Part shown: piece after piece, positions 1 through 7,154 of the stretch
How the letters are laid out: every line of letters starts with the position of its first letter
Numbering within the stretch: the stretch's first letter is position 1
Source of the DNA: DUOD01 sp050945235
GTDB lineage: Bacteria > Bacillota > Clostridia > DUOD01
NCBI GenBank assembly: GCA_050945235.1
Contig: JBMNSO010000044.1
Span: forward strand, 1 to 13,054
Direction of reading: 5' to 3'
Length of the DNA stretch: 13,054 nucleotides
Program-made: the position numbers and the translations under genes
Notes under the pieces: model-generated
Databases searched by the model: none
The model's input: only the letters and a program-made list of their open reading frames with translations
Told to the model about the DNA's origin: nothing

Positions 1-79
1 GGCTATTTTTAGAACTTGTCGGGGTTGCTATAACGCATTTAGCACTTTAATTGTATTTGAAATAAAAGAGAGGTAGAAA

Positions 80-1660
80 ATGCAAACTTTAAAATTTGAA
101 GAATTAAATCTTTCAAAAGAAATTAAAAAAGCAATTAAAGACATAGGATTTGAAGAAGCAACGCCTATACAATCGCAAGCAATACCCAGTATTTTAGCAG
201 GACAAGATATAATCGGACAAGCCCAGACCGGTACAGGGAAAACTGCGGCCTTTGGCATTCCGGCTTTGGAAATGATAAATCAGCAAAGCAAAGAATTACA
301 AGTTGTAGCTTTGTGCCCAACAAGGGAATTAGCCATACAAGTAGCTGAGGAAATACGGAAGCTTTCGAAATATAAAAAGGGTATAGAGGTTTTGGCTATA
401 TATGGTGGACAGCCCATAGAACGTCAGATTAGGGCTCTGAAAAAAGGTGTTCAAATGGTAGTTGGTACTCCCGGCCGGATAATAGATCATTTAAATAGAC
501 GTACTATTAAGATGGATAATGTTAATATGGTTATTTTGGATGAAGCAGATGAAATGTTGGATATGGGATTTGTAGAAGATATTGAAAAAATACTTAACAG
601 GATTCCCCAACAAAGACAAATAGTTTTGTTTTCTGCTACCATGCCAAAGCCTATTCTAGATTTGACTAAAAAATATCAGAACAATGCAAAATTGATTAAA
701 GTAATTCGTAAGCAACTGACTGTAGGCAATACAGAACAATTATACCTCGAAGTAAAAGGAAATACCAAATTGGAGATTTTATGTCGATTATTGGATATGT
801 ATTATCCAAAGCTTTGTTTGGTTTTTTGTAACACAAAAAGACGGGTGGATGAACTGGTAGAACAGCTCCAAACAAGGGGGTATCTAGCAGACGGACTTCA
901 TGGTGACATGAAACAATCTCAAAGAGATCGGGTTATGAATAGATTTAGAAATGGAGCAATTGAAATTCTCGTAGCTACTGATGTTGCAGCCAGAGGGATA
1001 GATGTAGATGATATAGGAGTTGTGTTTAACTATGACATGCCCCAGGATGAAGAATATTATGTTCATAGAATTGGAAGAACCGGTCGGGCAGGGAAAGCAG
1101 GACGGGCTTTTACATTTATAGTTGGAAGAGAGATTTATAAACTCAGAGACATCCAAAAGTATACCAAGACTAAAATTAGCCTTCATCCGGTTCCTTCAAT
1201 AAGTGATGTGGAGGAAATCAAAACCAGTCAATTCCTAGAGAGGATAAAAGAAGAAATTGATAAAGGCGGTTTAGAAAAGTATTTACATTTGGTTGAAAAA
1301 ATACTAGAAGATGATTACACCAGCCTGGACATAGCAGCTGCTTTATTTAAAATGAACATGCTCATTAATAAAAAAGAGGATAACGCCCATGATTATTTTG
1401 AAGATACTGGAGCAACTCAGGAAATGACGAGATTGTTTATAAACATAGGTAGAAATCATAATGTAAGCCCAAGGGATATAGTAGGAGGTATTGCCGGCGA
1501 GACTGGTTTACCAGGCAAATTAATTGGTACCATTGACATATTTGATAAATATACCTTTGTAGAGGTGCCCAGCCAGTATGCTAAAGACGTATTAAGGATT
1601 ATGAAGAATAACGAGATTAAGGGTAAAAAAATAAATATGGAACCCGCTAACAGAAGATAA
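80..1660 (+). CDS. deaD: DEAD-box ATP-dependent RNA helicase, DeaD/CsdA type
   Basis: A 526-residue ATP-dependent RNA helicase that probably acts on structured RNA in ribosome assembly, mRNA decay or cold growth. All core motifs are visible: Q motif (PIQSQ, Q31), Walker A (AQTGTGKT, K54), PTRELA, TPGR, DEAD (residues 154-157), SAT (S185), ATDVAARGID and HRIGRTGR (from H329). The two RecA lobes end near residue 370. A helical linker of about 75 residues follows, resembling the CsdA dimerisation region. A DbpA-type RNA-binding domain (from M449, with GxxxxVSPRDIVGGIAGE, IGTIDIFDKYTFVEVP and IKGKKI) closes the protein. That tail points to DeaD/CsdA or DbpA/YxiN relatives, where it binds rRNA hairpins; which of these is the true orthologue is not settled. 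The ATG has an AGAGAGG site (67-73) six bases upstream. No convincing promoter is seen in the 79 bases before it and no clear hairpin terminator after it. Confidence 0.96.
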   Translation: MQTLKFEELNLSKEIKKAIKDIGFEEATPIQSQAIPSILAGQDIIGQAQTGTGKTAAFGIPALEMINQQSKELQVVALCPTRELAIQVAEEIRKLSKYKKGIEVLAIYGGQPIERQIRALKKGVQMVVGTPGRIIDHLNRRTIKMDNVNMVILDEADEMLDMGFVEDIEKILNRIPQQRQIVLFSATMPKPILDLTKKYQNNAKLIKVIRKQLTVGNTEQLYLEVKGNTKLEILCRLLDMYYPKLCLVFCNTKRRVDELVEQLQTRGYLADGLHGDMKQSQRDRVMNRFRNGAIEILVATDVAARGIDVDDIGVVFNYDMPQDEEYYVHRIGRTGRAGKAGRAFTFIVGREIYKLRDIQKYTKTKISLHPVPSISDVEEIKTSQFLERIKEEIDKGGLEKYLHLVEKILEDDYTSLDIAAALFKMNMLINKKEDNAHDYFEDTGATQEMTRLFINIGRNHNVSPRDIVGGIAGETGLPGKLIGTIDIFDKYTFVEVPSQYAKDVLRIMKNNEIKGKKINMEPANRR

Positions 1661-1710
1661 ACACCTGTGAGTACCATGAGTGATATTCTTCTTATAATCT
1701 ATTATTACAA

Positions 1711-2149
1711 TTAATAATGTACCAGTGCCAGATAAAATTTTATGCCTCGGTCGCCCCAGCCCAAATCCCATGGTACTTTATACCTATCGGTGTTATAGGA
1801 GTTTACGTAATCGTATCCCTTAGAATCAGTTCCTGTTACAATGGATATATGAGTGACTTTGCCCTTTTTCACGTATGCAATGAAGTTCCCGGGCAGCAGT
1901 TCGTAATGTAGGGAATCGGCAAAGGGGTCTGAATACCTTTCCCGTGAAATTCTTTATTGTTCTTTAACTTCAAAGAGTTCCAAAGAATGATATGTATCTA
2001 TTTTTCATTTCGTGTTCATAAGCCCAAGCTCCATATTTATTATACATATCGTATAAATCTTTAAGCCGGTTATAATCTTTGTCTAGTAAGGTCCTGTTTC
2101 TAATACTGAATATTTGTTCAATGGTTCTAGCATGGTTTTGATCAACATA
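1711..2149 (-). pseudogene. Decayed amidase-domain (Amidase_6-like) secreted protein
   Basis: The minus strand carries pieces of one protein in three frames. The upstream piece (about 2145-2045) reads TIEQIFSIRNRTLLDKD and ends LKDLYDMY. A frameshift near 2040 leads to the hallmark KYGAWAYEHE (about 2040-2000), followed by two stops. A third-frame piece (about 1945-1714) reads YSDPFADSLHYELLPGNFIA, THISIVTG, then NTDRYKVPWDLGW and FYLALVHY, with a TAA stop at 1711-1713. I recognise this layout as the 'putative amidase domain' family of Bacillota. The middle of the domain, where the catalytic Cys (DCTNFVSQ-like) should lie, is absent, so the gene is dead. A hydrophobic stretch just upstream (about 2194-2153, KLITILSSCILT) may be the old signal peptide, but it is separated by a stop and has no start codon. 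The family call rests on motif memory; the decay itself is read directly from the sequence. Confidence 0.82.
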
Positions 2150-2186
2150 TTATGTTAAGATGCAGGAAGATAGAATGGTAATTAGT

Positions 2187-2215
2187 TTGATATTTGTGGA
2201 TATCGTGTATATAAG
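2187..2215 (+). promoter_or_regulatory. Predicted sigma-A promoter of the isomerase gene
   Basis: TTGATA at 2187-2192 (5/6 to the -35 consensus) and TATAAG at 2210-2215 (5/6 to the -10 consensus) are separated by 17 bp. Transcription would start near 2222, leaving a leader of about 87 nt that contains the AraR-like operator. The promoter overlaps the 5' side of the decayed amidase gene on the other strand. Confidence 0.6.
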
Positions 2216-2240
2216 GGGCAGGGGAGCGAAGCCGGTAAAA

Positions 2241-2256
2241 GCTTGTACGCACAAGT
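2241..2256. promoter_or_regulatory. AraR-operator-like palindrome
   Basis: GCTTGTACGCACAAGT matches the B. subtilis AraR consensus ATTTGTACGTACAAAT at 12 of 16 positions, including the TTGTACG core and ACAA of the other arm. It sits about 20 bp after the predicted transcription start of the isomerase gene, a position suited to repression by roadblock or occlusion. A broken araR lies downstream in the same cluster. Only one full site is seen; a possible half site, ATTTGT (2192-2197), overlaps the promoter. Confidence 0.6.
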
Positions 2257-2308
2257 GGTCCGTGTTATAATTAAAGAAATCAATGTTAATTTTAAGGGGG
2301 TCATCAGA

Positions 2309-3790
2309 ATGATAAATATTCCACAGGTTAAGCTTGGTATAGTTGCTGTAAGCAGAGACTGCTTTCCAGTACAACTTAGCGAGACAAGAAGGAAGGAAGT
2401 AGTAAAAGCCTGTATTGATAAAGGTATAGAAATTTTTGAGACACAGACGGTTGTTGAAAACGAGGGGGATGTATTAAAGGCCCTGGAGGAATTGAAGAAT
2501 GCCAACGTTAATGCCATGGTGGTATACCTGGGCAACTTCGGCCCGGAAGGACCGGAAACCATCCTTGCACAAAAATTCGGCGGCCCGACCATGTTTGTTG
2601 CTGCGGCAGAGGAGACTGAGAATGATCTTGTAGGCGGCCGGGGTGATGCATATTGTGGTATGCTTAATGCCTCATATAACCTGAATCTAAGGAAGTTAAA
2701 CCCTTATATTCCTGAATATCCTGTAGGTATACCGGAGGAAATAGCCGGTTTTATTCATGATTTTAATGACATAGCGAGAGTTATACTTGGATTATCAAAG
2801 CTTAAAATCTTTAGCTTTGGCCCCAGACCACAGGACTTTGTGGCTTGTAACGCGCCTATAAAGCCACTGTACGATCTGGGTGTGGAAATAATGGAAAACT
2901 CTGAGCTGGATTTGTTCGAATCCTTTAACCAGCATAAAGATGATCCTAGAATCCCATCCGTTATAAAAGAAATGGAAGATGAACTTGGTCAGGGTAATGA
3001 GTATCCTGGGATCCTGCCTAAACTGGCCCAATACGAGATCACCTTAAAGGATTGGATGGAGCAAAACATAGGTGCTTCGAAATATGCGGTATTTGCCAAT
3101 AAATGTTGGCCGGCATTCCAGACACAATTTGGTTTTGTACCCTGCTATGTTAACTCGAGGTTTGCTTCAAAGGGGATTCCAATATCCTGCGAAGTTGATA
3201 TTTACGGTGCTTTAAGCGAGTATATAATTACATGCGCAACCGGTATGCCTGCGACATTATTAGACATAAACAATACTGTTCCAAAGGACATGTATGACAA
3301 CAATATAGAAAAATTTGAAGGGTATAGGCATGATGATTTATTTATGGGCTTTCACTGTGGCAACACACCCAAGTGCTGTTTAACCAACGGTGCTATGAAA
3401 TACCAACGTATCATGCACAGACTCCTTGAACCCGAAAAAGAGCCTGATATCACAAGAGGTACATTGGAGGGTACCATTAAACCAGGCGAGATTACCCTGT
3501 TTAGACTGCAGGGAACAGCCGATTGTAATTTGAAGAGTTATATCGCCCAGGGTATAGTAGCCGACGTAGATCCTAAGTCCTTTGGTGGAATAGGAGTTTT
3601 TGCAGTAAAGGAGATGGCAAGGTTCTACAGGCATGTATTGATTGCCAAGAGATATCCCCATCATGCAGGGGTAGCATTTAAGAATGCTGGCAAGATATTG
3701 TTTGCAGCCATGAATATGCTTGGAATAGATGATATTGCCTTTAATCAACCGGCGTCGATGCTGTATCCAAAGGAAAATCCTTTTAAATAG
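2309..3790 (+). CDS. FucI-fold L-fucose/L-arabinose isomerase family protein
   Basis: A 493-residue cytosolic aldose-ketose isomerase, expected to need a divalent metal such as Mn2+. Likely metal ligands are Glu295 (ISCEVDIYG), Asp319 (TLLDINN) and His451 or His452 (YPHHAG). The Glu-to-Asp spacing of 24 residues equals that of E337 and D361 in E. coli FucI, and the late His corresponds to H528. This places it in the FucI/AraA superfamily, nearer FucI than classical AraA, and shorter than the 591-residue E. coli FucI. The neighbouring ribulokinase and araR remnant suggest the substrate is L-arabinose (to L-ribulose) rather than L-fucose; that is inference. The start is the ATG at 2309, with AAGGGGG (2294-2300) eight bases upstream. 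The frame is open from a TTG at 2243, but that lies inside the operator and has no ribosome binding site. AraR control is suggested by the operator at 2241-2256. Confidence 0.85.
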   Translation: MINIPQVKLGIVAVSRDCFPVQLSETRRKEVVKACIDKGIEIFETQTVVENEGDVLKALEELKNANVNAMVVYLGNFGPEGPETILAQKFGGPTMFVAAAEETENDLVGGRGDAYCGMLNASYNLNLRKLNPYIPEYPVGIPEEIAGFIHDFNDIARVILGLSKLKIFSFGPRPQDFVACNAPIKPLYDLGVEIMENSELDLFESFNQHKDDPRIPSVIKEMEDELGQGNEYPGILPKLAQYEITLKDWMEQNIGASKYAVFANKCWPAFQTQFGFVPCYVNSRFASKGIPISCEVDIYGALSEYIITCATGMPATLLDINNTVPKDMYDNNIEKFEGYRHDDLFMGFHCGNTPKCCLTNGAMKYQRIMHRLLEPEKEPDITRGTLEGTIKPGEITLFRLQGTADCNLKSYIAQGIVADVDPKSFGGIGVFAVKEMARFYRHVLIAKRYPHHAGVAFKNAGKILFAAMNMLGIDDIAFNQPASMLYPKENPFK

Positions 3791-3815
3791 ACTGACCTAT
3801 CATAATAAAAATATT

Positions 3816-3861
3816 GGGACATTTCTAAAGTCGAAAGATGATTTGTCCAGGGAAATGTCCC
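3816..3861. repeat. 46-bp inverted repeat with 10-bp perfect arms
   Basis: GGGACATTTC (3816-3825) and GAAATGTCCC (3852-3861) are perfect reverse complements around a 26-base centre; one further T-A pair extends the arms outward. A short T run follows at 3871-3875, so it could act as a weak terminator after the isomerase gene. Its long loop and its place at the edge of a deleted gene also fit a collapsed insertion-sequence end pair. I cannot decide between these. Confidence 0.5.
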
Positions 3862-3896
3862 ATAATCTACTTTTTAACGTGAATCTTACGATTGTC

Positions 3897-3911
3897 TATA
3901 GGGACCCTATA
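3897..3911. repeat. 15-bp palindrome with single-base centre
   Basis: TATAGGGACCCTATA has 7-bp perfect arms around one A. It overlaps a TATAAT (3908-3913), but no good -35 box lies 16-18 bp upstream. It sits between the isomerase gene and the araR remnant. It may be an old operator or promoter of araR, or chance; no known operator consensus is matched. Confidence 0.3.
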
Positions 3912-3970
3912 ATCCATTCCTAAAACCTAACTATAAAGCGGTGAATAAATGGCTGGTATGAGCAGCTACA

Positions 3971-4462
3971 AATATTAGAGGAATAGAAAGAGTGCTCACG
4001 AAAAACCGATGTAATATTGTTTTAAACTGTACCTACAATCAGCATGACAAGTAACGTTTATGTCTAAATAATTTAAAGCGCCAGAAGTTTGACGGCCTTA
4101 TTGTGGAACCTACTAAAAGTGCACTGCCCAATCCCAATATAAAGCCTTACAGAGAATTAAACGATAATGGAATACCTATACTCTATATTCACGGATATTA
4201 TAAGGATCTTGATTGCTCATACATTATTGAAGATAATGTATGAGCAGGATATATAGCAACAAAATACCTTGCCGTTGCTTCAGAGGTAAAGCTGACTACT
4301 GTGGCCCATCCCAAGGAGAAATTAGTTGAAGCAGCCGGAAAAGCCATTATTAACATGATTGTAGGAAGAAAAGGATATTATGGCCTGAAGATAAAGCCAG
4401 AGTTAATAGTAAGGGAGAGCACTATAAAACTATTTGAAAGGAAGGTTGAGGTAAATGGGTAA
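3971..4462 (+). pseudogene. araR: araR pseudogene (L-arabinose repressor remnant)
   Basis: One continuous frame encodes a broken AraR effector domain. Recognisable blocks are NIRGIERVLTKN, NIVLNCTYNQHDK, FDGLIVEPTKSALPNPNI, GIPILYIHGYY, AGYIATKYL, SEVKLTTVAHPKEKL and KPELIVRESTIKLFE. They match in order the LacI-like sugar-binding half of B. subtilis AraR (IIRGIE, DGLIVEPTKSAL, SEVKLTSVKHPK, PELIIRQSARKL). Damage is clear: an in-frame TAA at 4052-4054, an in-frame TGA at 4241-4243, an in-frame deletion of roughly 90-100 residues near 4268-4273, and no trace of the GntR-type winged-helix DNA-binding domain upstream. Its stop codon overlaps the araB start by 8 bp, so araR was once translationally close to araB. 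Upstream bases 3862-3970 hold no readable araR N-terminus. Confidence 0.92.
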
Positions 4463-6131
4463 AAAATATGCCATTGGTATTGATTTTGGCACACTATCTG
4501 GGAGGGCGGTAATGGTGGAAGTTGATACTGGCAGGGAAATTGCCACAGCTGTTACGCAATACCGCCACGGAGTTATGGATGAGTATCTGCCCGATGGTGT
4601 AACAAAGCTGGACCATGACTGGGCATTGCAGCATCCTCTAGACTACCTCGACGTATTGAGGGAGACTGTCCCGGCTGTTTTAAAGGAAACCGGGGTTGGT
4701 CCCGAGGATGTAATAGGCGTAGGCATTGATTTTACGGCATGTACTATGATGCCTATAGATAAAGAAGGAATCCCCCTATGCTTGTATGAGGAGTATAAGT
4801 CTCAACCCCATGCCTACGTAAAGTTGTGGAAACATCACGCCGCTCAGGATGAAGCCAATAAACTCAATAAAATTGCCCATCAAAGAAATGAGGATTTTCT
4901 GAACCTATACGGGGGTAAGATCTCCTCAGAATGGCTGATACCCAAAATATGGCAGATACTGAATGAAGCTCCGGATATTTATGCCCGAGCCGACAGGTTT
5001 ATAGAAGCCGCTGACTGGATTGTACTGCAGCTGACAGGCGAGGAAAAAAGAAATAGCTGTACCGCTGGATACAAGGCAATTTGGCATAAGCAAAAGGGAT
5101 ATCCGTCCAAGGATTTTTTCAAGGCCCTAGACCCCAGGCTGGAAAACTTGGTAGAAGAAAAGCTCAGTAGTGACATATATCCCATTGGTGCAAAAGCTGG
5201 CGAGATTACCCAAAGGTCTGCAGACCTGACGGGGCTAAAGCCGGGTACGGCAGTGGCGGTAGGAAACGTGGATGCCCATGTGGCGGTTCCGGCGGTGGGG
5301 ATTACCGAAGAAGGGAAAATGCTTATGATCATGGGCACATCCACCTGTCACATGCTGCTGGGTACCAGTGAAAGGATTGTACCCGGTATGTGCGGGGTTG
5401 TGGAGGACGGTATCATACCCGGTTATTTGGGTTATGAAGCCGGCCAGTCCTGTGTGGGCGATCATTTCCAGTGGTTTGTGGAAAACTGCGTTCCCGCCCA
5501 TTATATGGAGGAGGCCCGGCAAAAGGGTATGAACATCCATAAATACTTAAGGGAAAAGGCTAAGAAACTAGCGGTTGGGGAAAGCGGACTGATTGCCCTT
5601 GATTGGTGGAACGGTAACCGGTCAGTACTGGTCGATGTTGATCTGACAGGGTTAATAATTGGGTGTACCCTGCTCACCAAACCGGAGGAGATATACAGGG
5701 CATTGATAGAAGCTACTGCTTATGGAACCAGGATGATCATAGATACCTTTGAAGAGAACGGCGTGCCTATTAAAGAATTATATGCCGCAGGGGGTATTGC
5801 CGAAAAGGATGAATTGATGATGCAGATTTATGCCGATGTAACCAACAGGGAAATAAGGATATCCGCATCGCCCCAGACACCGGCACTAGGTTCTGCTATG
5901 TTTGGTGCGGTGGCGGCAGGTAAGGACAGGGGCGGTTATGATTCCATAGTCGATGCAGCCAAGGCCATGGCCAAGGTTAAGGATAAGGTATACAGGCCCA
6001 TACCCCAAAATGTGGAGGCTTATGAGTTGCTTTACAGGGAATACAAAATACTCCATGATTATTTCGGTAAGGGATCAAATGATGTAATGAAACGTTTAAA
6101 GAATATAAAAAAACAAGCGGTTAGGGCATAG
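4455..6131 (+). CDS. araB: L-ribulokinase (FGGY carbohydrate kinase)
   Basis: A 558-residue cytosolic kinase that phosphorylates L-ribulose to L-ribulose 5-phosphate with ATP, the second step of arabinose catabolism. The length is usual for AraB (E. coli 566). Visible features are the N-terminal actin-fold phosphate loop (IGIDFGTLSGRAV), GVGIDFTACTMMPID, the catalytic Asp273 in GNVDAHVAVPAVG, GTSTCHMLLG, GYEAGQSCVGDHFQW, LDWWNGNRSVLVD, and the C-terminal adenosine-binding block AAGGIAEKDELMMQIYADV followed by SPQTPALGSAMFGA. The ATG follows a purine-rich GAAAGGAAGG to GAGG stretch and overlaps the end of the araR remnant by 8 bp. No promoter is obvious directly upstream, so transcription probably comes through from the isomerase promoter. 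It converges on the LysR gene with only 14 bp between the stop codons. No araD follows. Confidence 0.95.
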   Translation: MGKKYAIGIDFGTLSGRAVMVEVDTGREIATAVTQYRHGVMDEYLPDGVTKLDHDWALQHPLDYLDVLRETVPAVLKETGVGPEDVIGVGIDFTACTMMPIDKEGIPLCLYEEYKSQPHAYVKLWKHHAAQDEANKLNKIAHQRNEDFLNLYGGKISSEWLIPKIWQILNEAPDIYARADRFIEAADWIVLQLTGEEKRNSCTAGYKAIWHKQKGYPSKDFFKALDPRLENLVEEKLSSDIYPIGAKAGEITQRSADLTGLKPGTAVAVGNVDAHVAVPAVGITEEGKMLMIMGTSTCHMLLGTSERIVPGMCGVVEDGIIPGYLGYEAGQSCVGDHFQWFVENCVPAHYMEEARQKGMNIHKYLREKAKKLAVGESGLIALDWWNGNRSVLVDVDLTGLIIGCTLLTKPEEIYRALIEATAYGTRMIIDTFEENGVPIKELYAAGGIAEKDELMMQIYADVTNREIRISASPQTPALGSAMFGAVAAGKDRGGYDSIVDAAKAMAKVKDKVYRPIPQNVEAYELLYREYKILHDYFGKGSNDVMKRLKNIKKQAVRA

Positions 6132-6145
6132 GAATCCCTTAGCGG

Positions 6146-7042
6146 TTATAAGCCGTAGTGGCCAAGGATTTCTATAAACTTCGCCGCTGCTGTGGATAAA
6201 GGAAGGCTGTCATGGGTGACCACACCTAATTCTCTGGGAGGGATTTTTTCATTTAAACCAATCATAAAAATCTCTCCCTTTTTGATTTCATTTTTGACAT
6301 ATTCACTTATTACGAAGGAAAGGCCCAGTCCTATTTTAGTCATTTCAATGAGCAAATCAACGCTTCCCAGTTCAATCTCAGGAAATACTTTTACGCCGTT
6401 ATATTCCAAAAAATCGTCGAAAAAGGACCTGGTTGTTGAATACCGTTCCAGCATTAGCAAAGGAAAATCTGCCAGATCCTTAAGGTCTATGTTTTTACCC
6501 TTAAGGTGAATATACTTCCTTCCCCCTATAAAGACATCCTGTATTTTCTTAGTAAGTTCTATCCTCATATGGTCGTAGGGTAGTTTTTTCGGTAGGTTAA
6601 CTATACAAAAATCTATACTCCCTTTGTTTAACAGTTCTATACATTCAGGAGAAGTCCTGTTGGTTACATGGATTTTTATATTGGGGTACAGGGTACTGAA
6701 TCTATGAAGGTGGGGTATTAAGTGATATTTGCATATGGTATCGCTGGCACCTATCCTGATCTCCCCTTGGTTTAATGAATGGATTCCCTTGATTGCTCCT
6801 TCCCCTTTCTTTATGAAATTATAGGCCTGCTGAATATGTTTGTATAACAATGCCCCCTCTTGGGTAAGTTTAACTTGTTTAGTGTGACGAATAAACAGCT
6901 TGCAACCGAGATTTTCTTCCAGTGTTTTTATAGACTGACTGACGGCCGACTGAGAAATAAACAATTCTCTGGAGGCCGATGAAAAGCTTAGGGTATTGGC
7001 TACGTGATAAAACACCTTATAGTATTCAAAATTTATACTCAT
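6146..7042 (-). CDS. LysR-family transcriptional regulator
   Basis: A 298-residue DNA-binding regulator of usual LysR length. The N-terminal winged helix-turn-helix spans about residues 2-61 (SFSSASRELFISQSAVSQSI, then LEENLGCKLFIRH and LTQEG). A linker helix follows, then a two-lobed effector domain from about residue 92 (GEIRIGASDTICKYHLIPHL, DFCIVNLP, GLGLSFVISEYV). Its general look resembles the CysL-like subgroup, but the effector is unknown. The ATG is preceded by AAGGTGA eight bases upstream. It diverges from purL across 112 bp, and a 20-bp palindrome lies at the two promoters, so self-control and control of purL are both plausible by analogy with other divergent LysR pairs. It could instead serve an unlinked target. 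Confidence 0.93.
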   Translation of the reverse strand: MSINFEYYKVFYHVANTLSFSSASRELFISQSAVSQSIKTLEENLGCKLFIRHTKQVKLTQEGALLYKHIQQAYNFIKKGEGAIKGIHSLNQGEIRIGASDTICKYHLIPHLHRFSTLYPNIKIHVTNRTSPECIELLNKGSIDFCIVNLPKKLPYDHMRIELTKKIQDVFIGGRKYIHLKGKNIDLKDLADFPLLMLERYSTTRSFFDDFLEYNGVKVFPEIELGSVDLLIEMTKIGLGLSFVISEYVKNEIKKGEIFMIGLNEKIPPRELGVVTHDSLPLSTAAAKFIEILGHYGL

Positions 7043-7086
7043 ATATTAATTCACCTTATAAATAGTATTAAAATTATTAATTATTA

Positions 7087-7116
7087 TTATCAATTGTACT
7101 ATGGTACAATTAATAT
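7087..7116. promoter_or_regulatory. Divergent lysR/purL promoter region with 20-bp palindrome
   Basis: AATTGTACTATGGTACAATT (7092-7111) has perfect 8-bp arms around TATG. For purL, TTATCA (7087-7092) and TAATAT (7111-7116), spaced 18 bp, place the palindrome exactly between the -35 and -10 boxes. On the other strand TTGATA (complement of 7088-7093), with TAATAC 17 bp further on, could drive lysR, so the two -35 boxes overlap. This is the classic layout of a LysR autoregulated divergent operator. The promoter boxes are only 3-5 of 6 matches. No PurR box or purine riboswitch is seen. Confidence 0.6.
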
Positions 7117-7154
7117 GTAAAGAATAATTATCGGATCAAAGGAGGCTGGCGCCG

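Noticed and set aside
1..79. Promoter or cold-shock leader of the helicase gene
   Set aside because: TTGCTA (25-30) has no acceptable -10 box at the right distance, and the leader is cut by the window edge.
1717..1911. Plus-strand 64-codon ORF
   Set aside because: It has no ribosome binding site and mirrors the minus-strand amidase-domain relic, whose reverse-frame translation gives the family motifs and a natural stop.
2243..2308. N-terminal extension of the isomerase from a TTG codon
   Set aside because: It starts inside the AraR-like operator with no ribosome binding site; the ATG at 2309 has a strong, well-spaced site.
3729..3923. Plus-strand 64-codon ORF overlapping the isomerase 3' end
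   Set aside because: It overlaps the isomerase C-terminus out of frame, runs through an inverted repeat, and has no recognisable protein features.
6120..6180. Bidirectional terminator between araB and lysR
   Set aside because: The convergent stop codons are only 14 bp apart, and no stable stem with T runs on either strand is visible; only short imperfect repeats occur.
6192..6509. Plus-strand ORF inside the LysR gene
   Set aside because: It is an antisense shadow of the LysR coding frame without a start signal or protein features.
7092..7111. Possible AraR operator between lysR and purL (TTGTAC/GTACAA half sites)
   Set aside because: The half sites resemble the AraR box, but they are pushed apart by four extra bases, and the gene context is purine synthesis. 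A LysR operator fits the position better.
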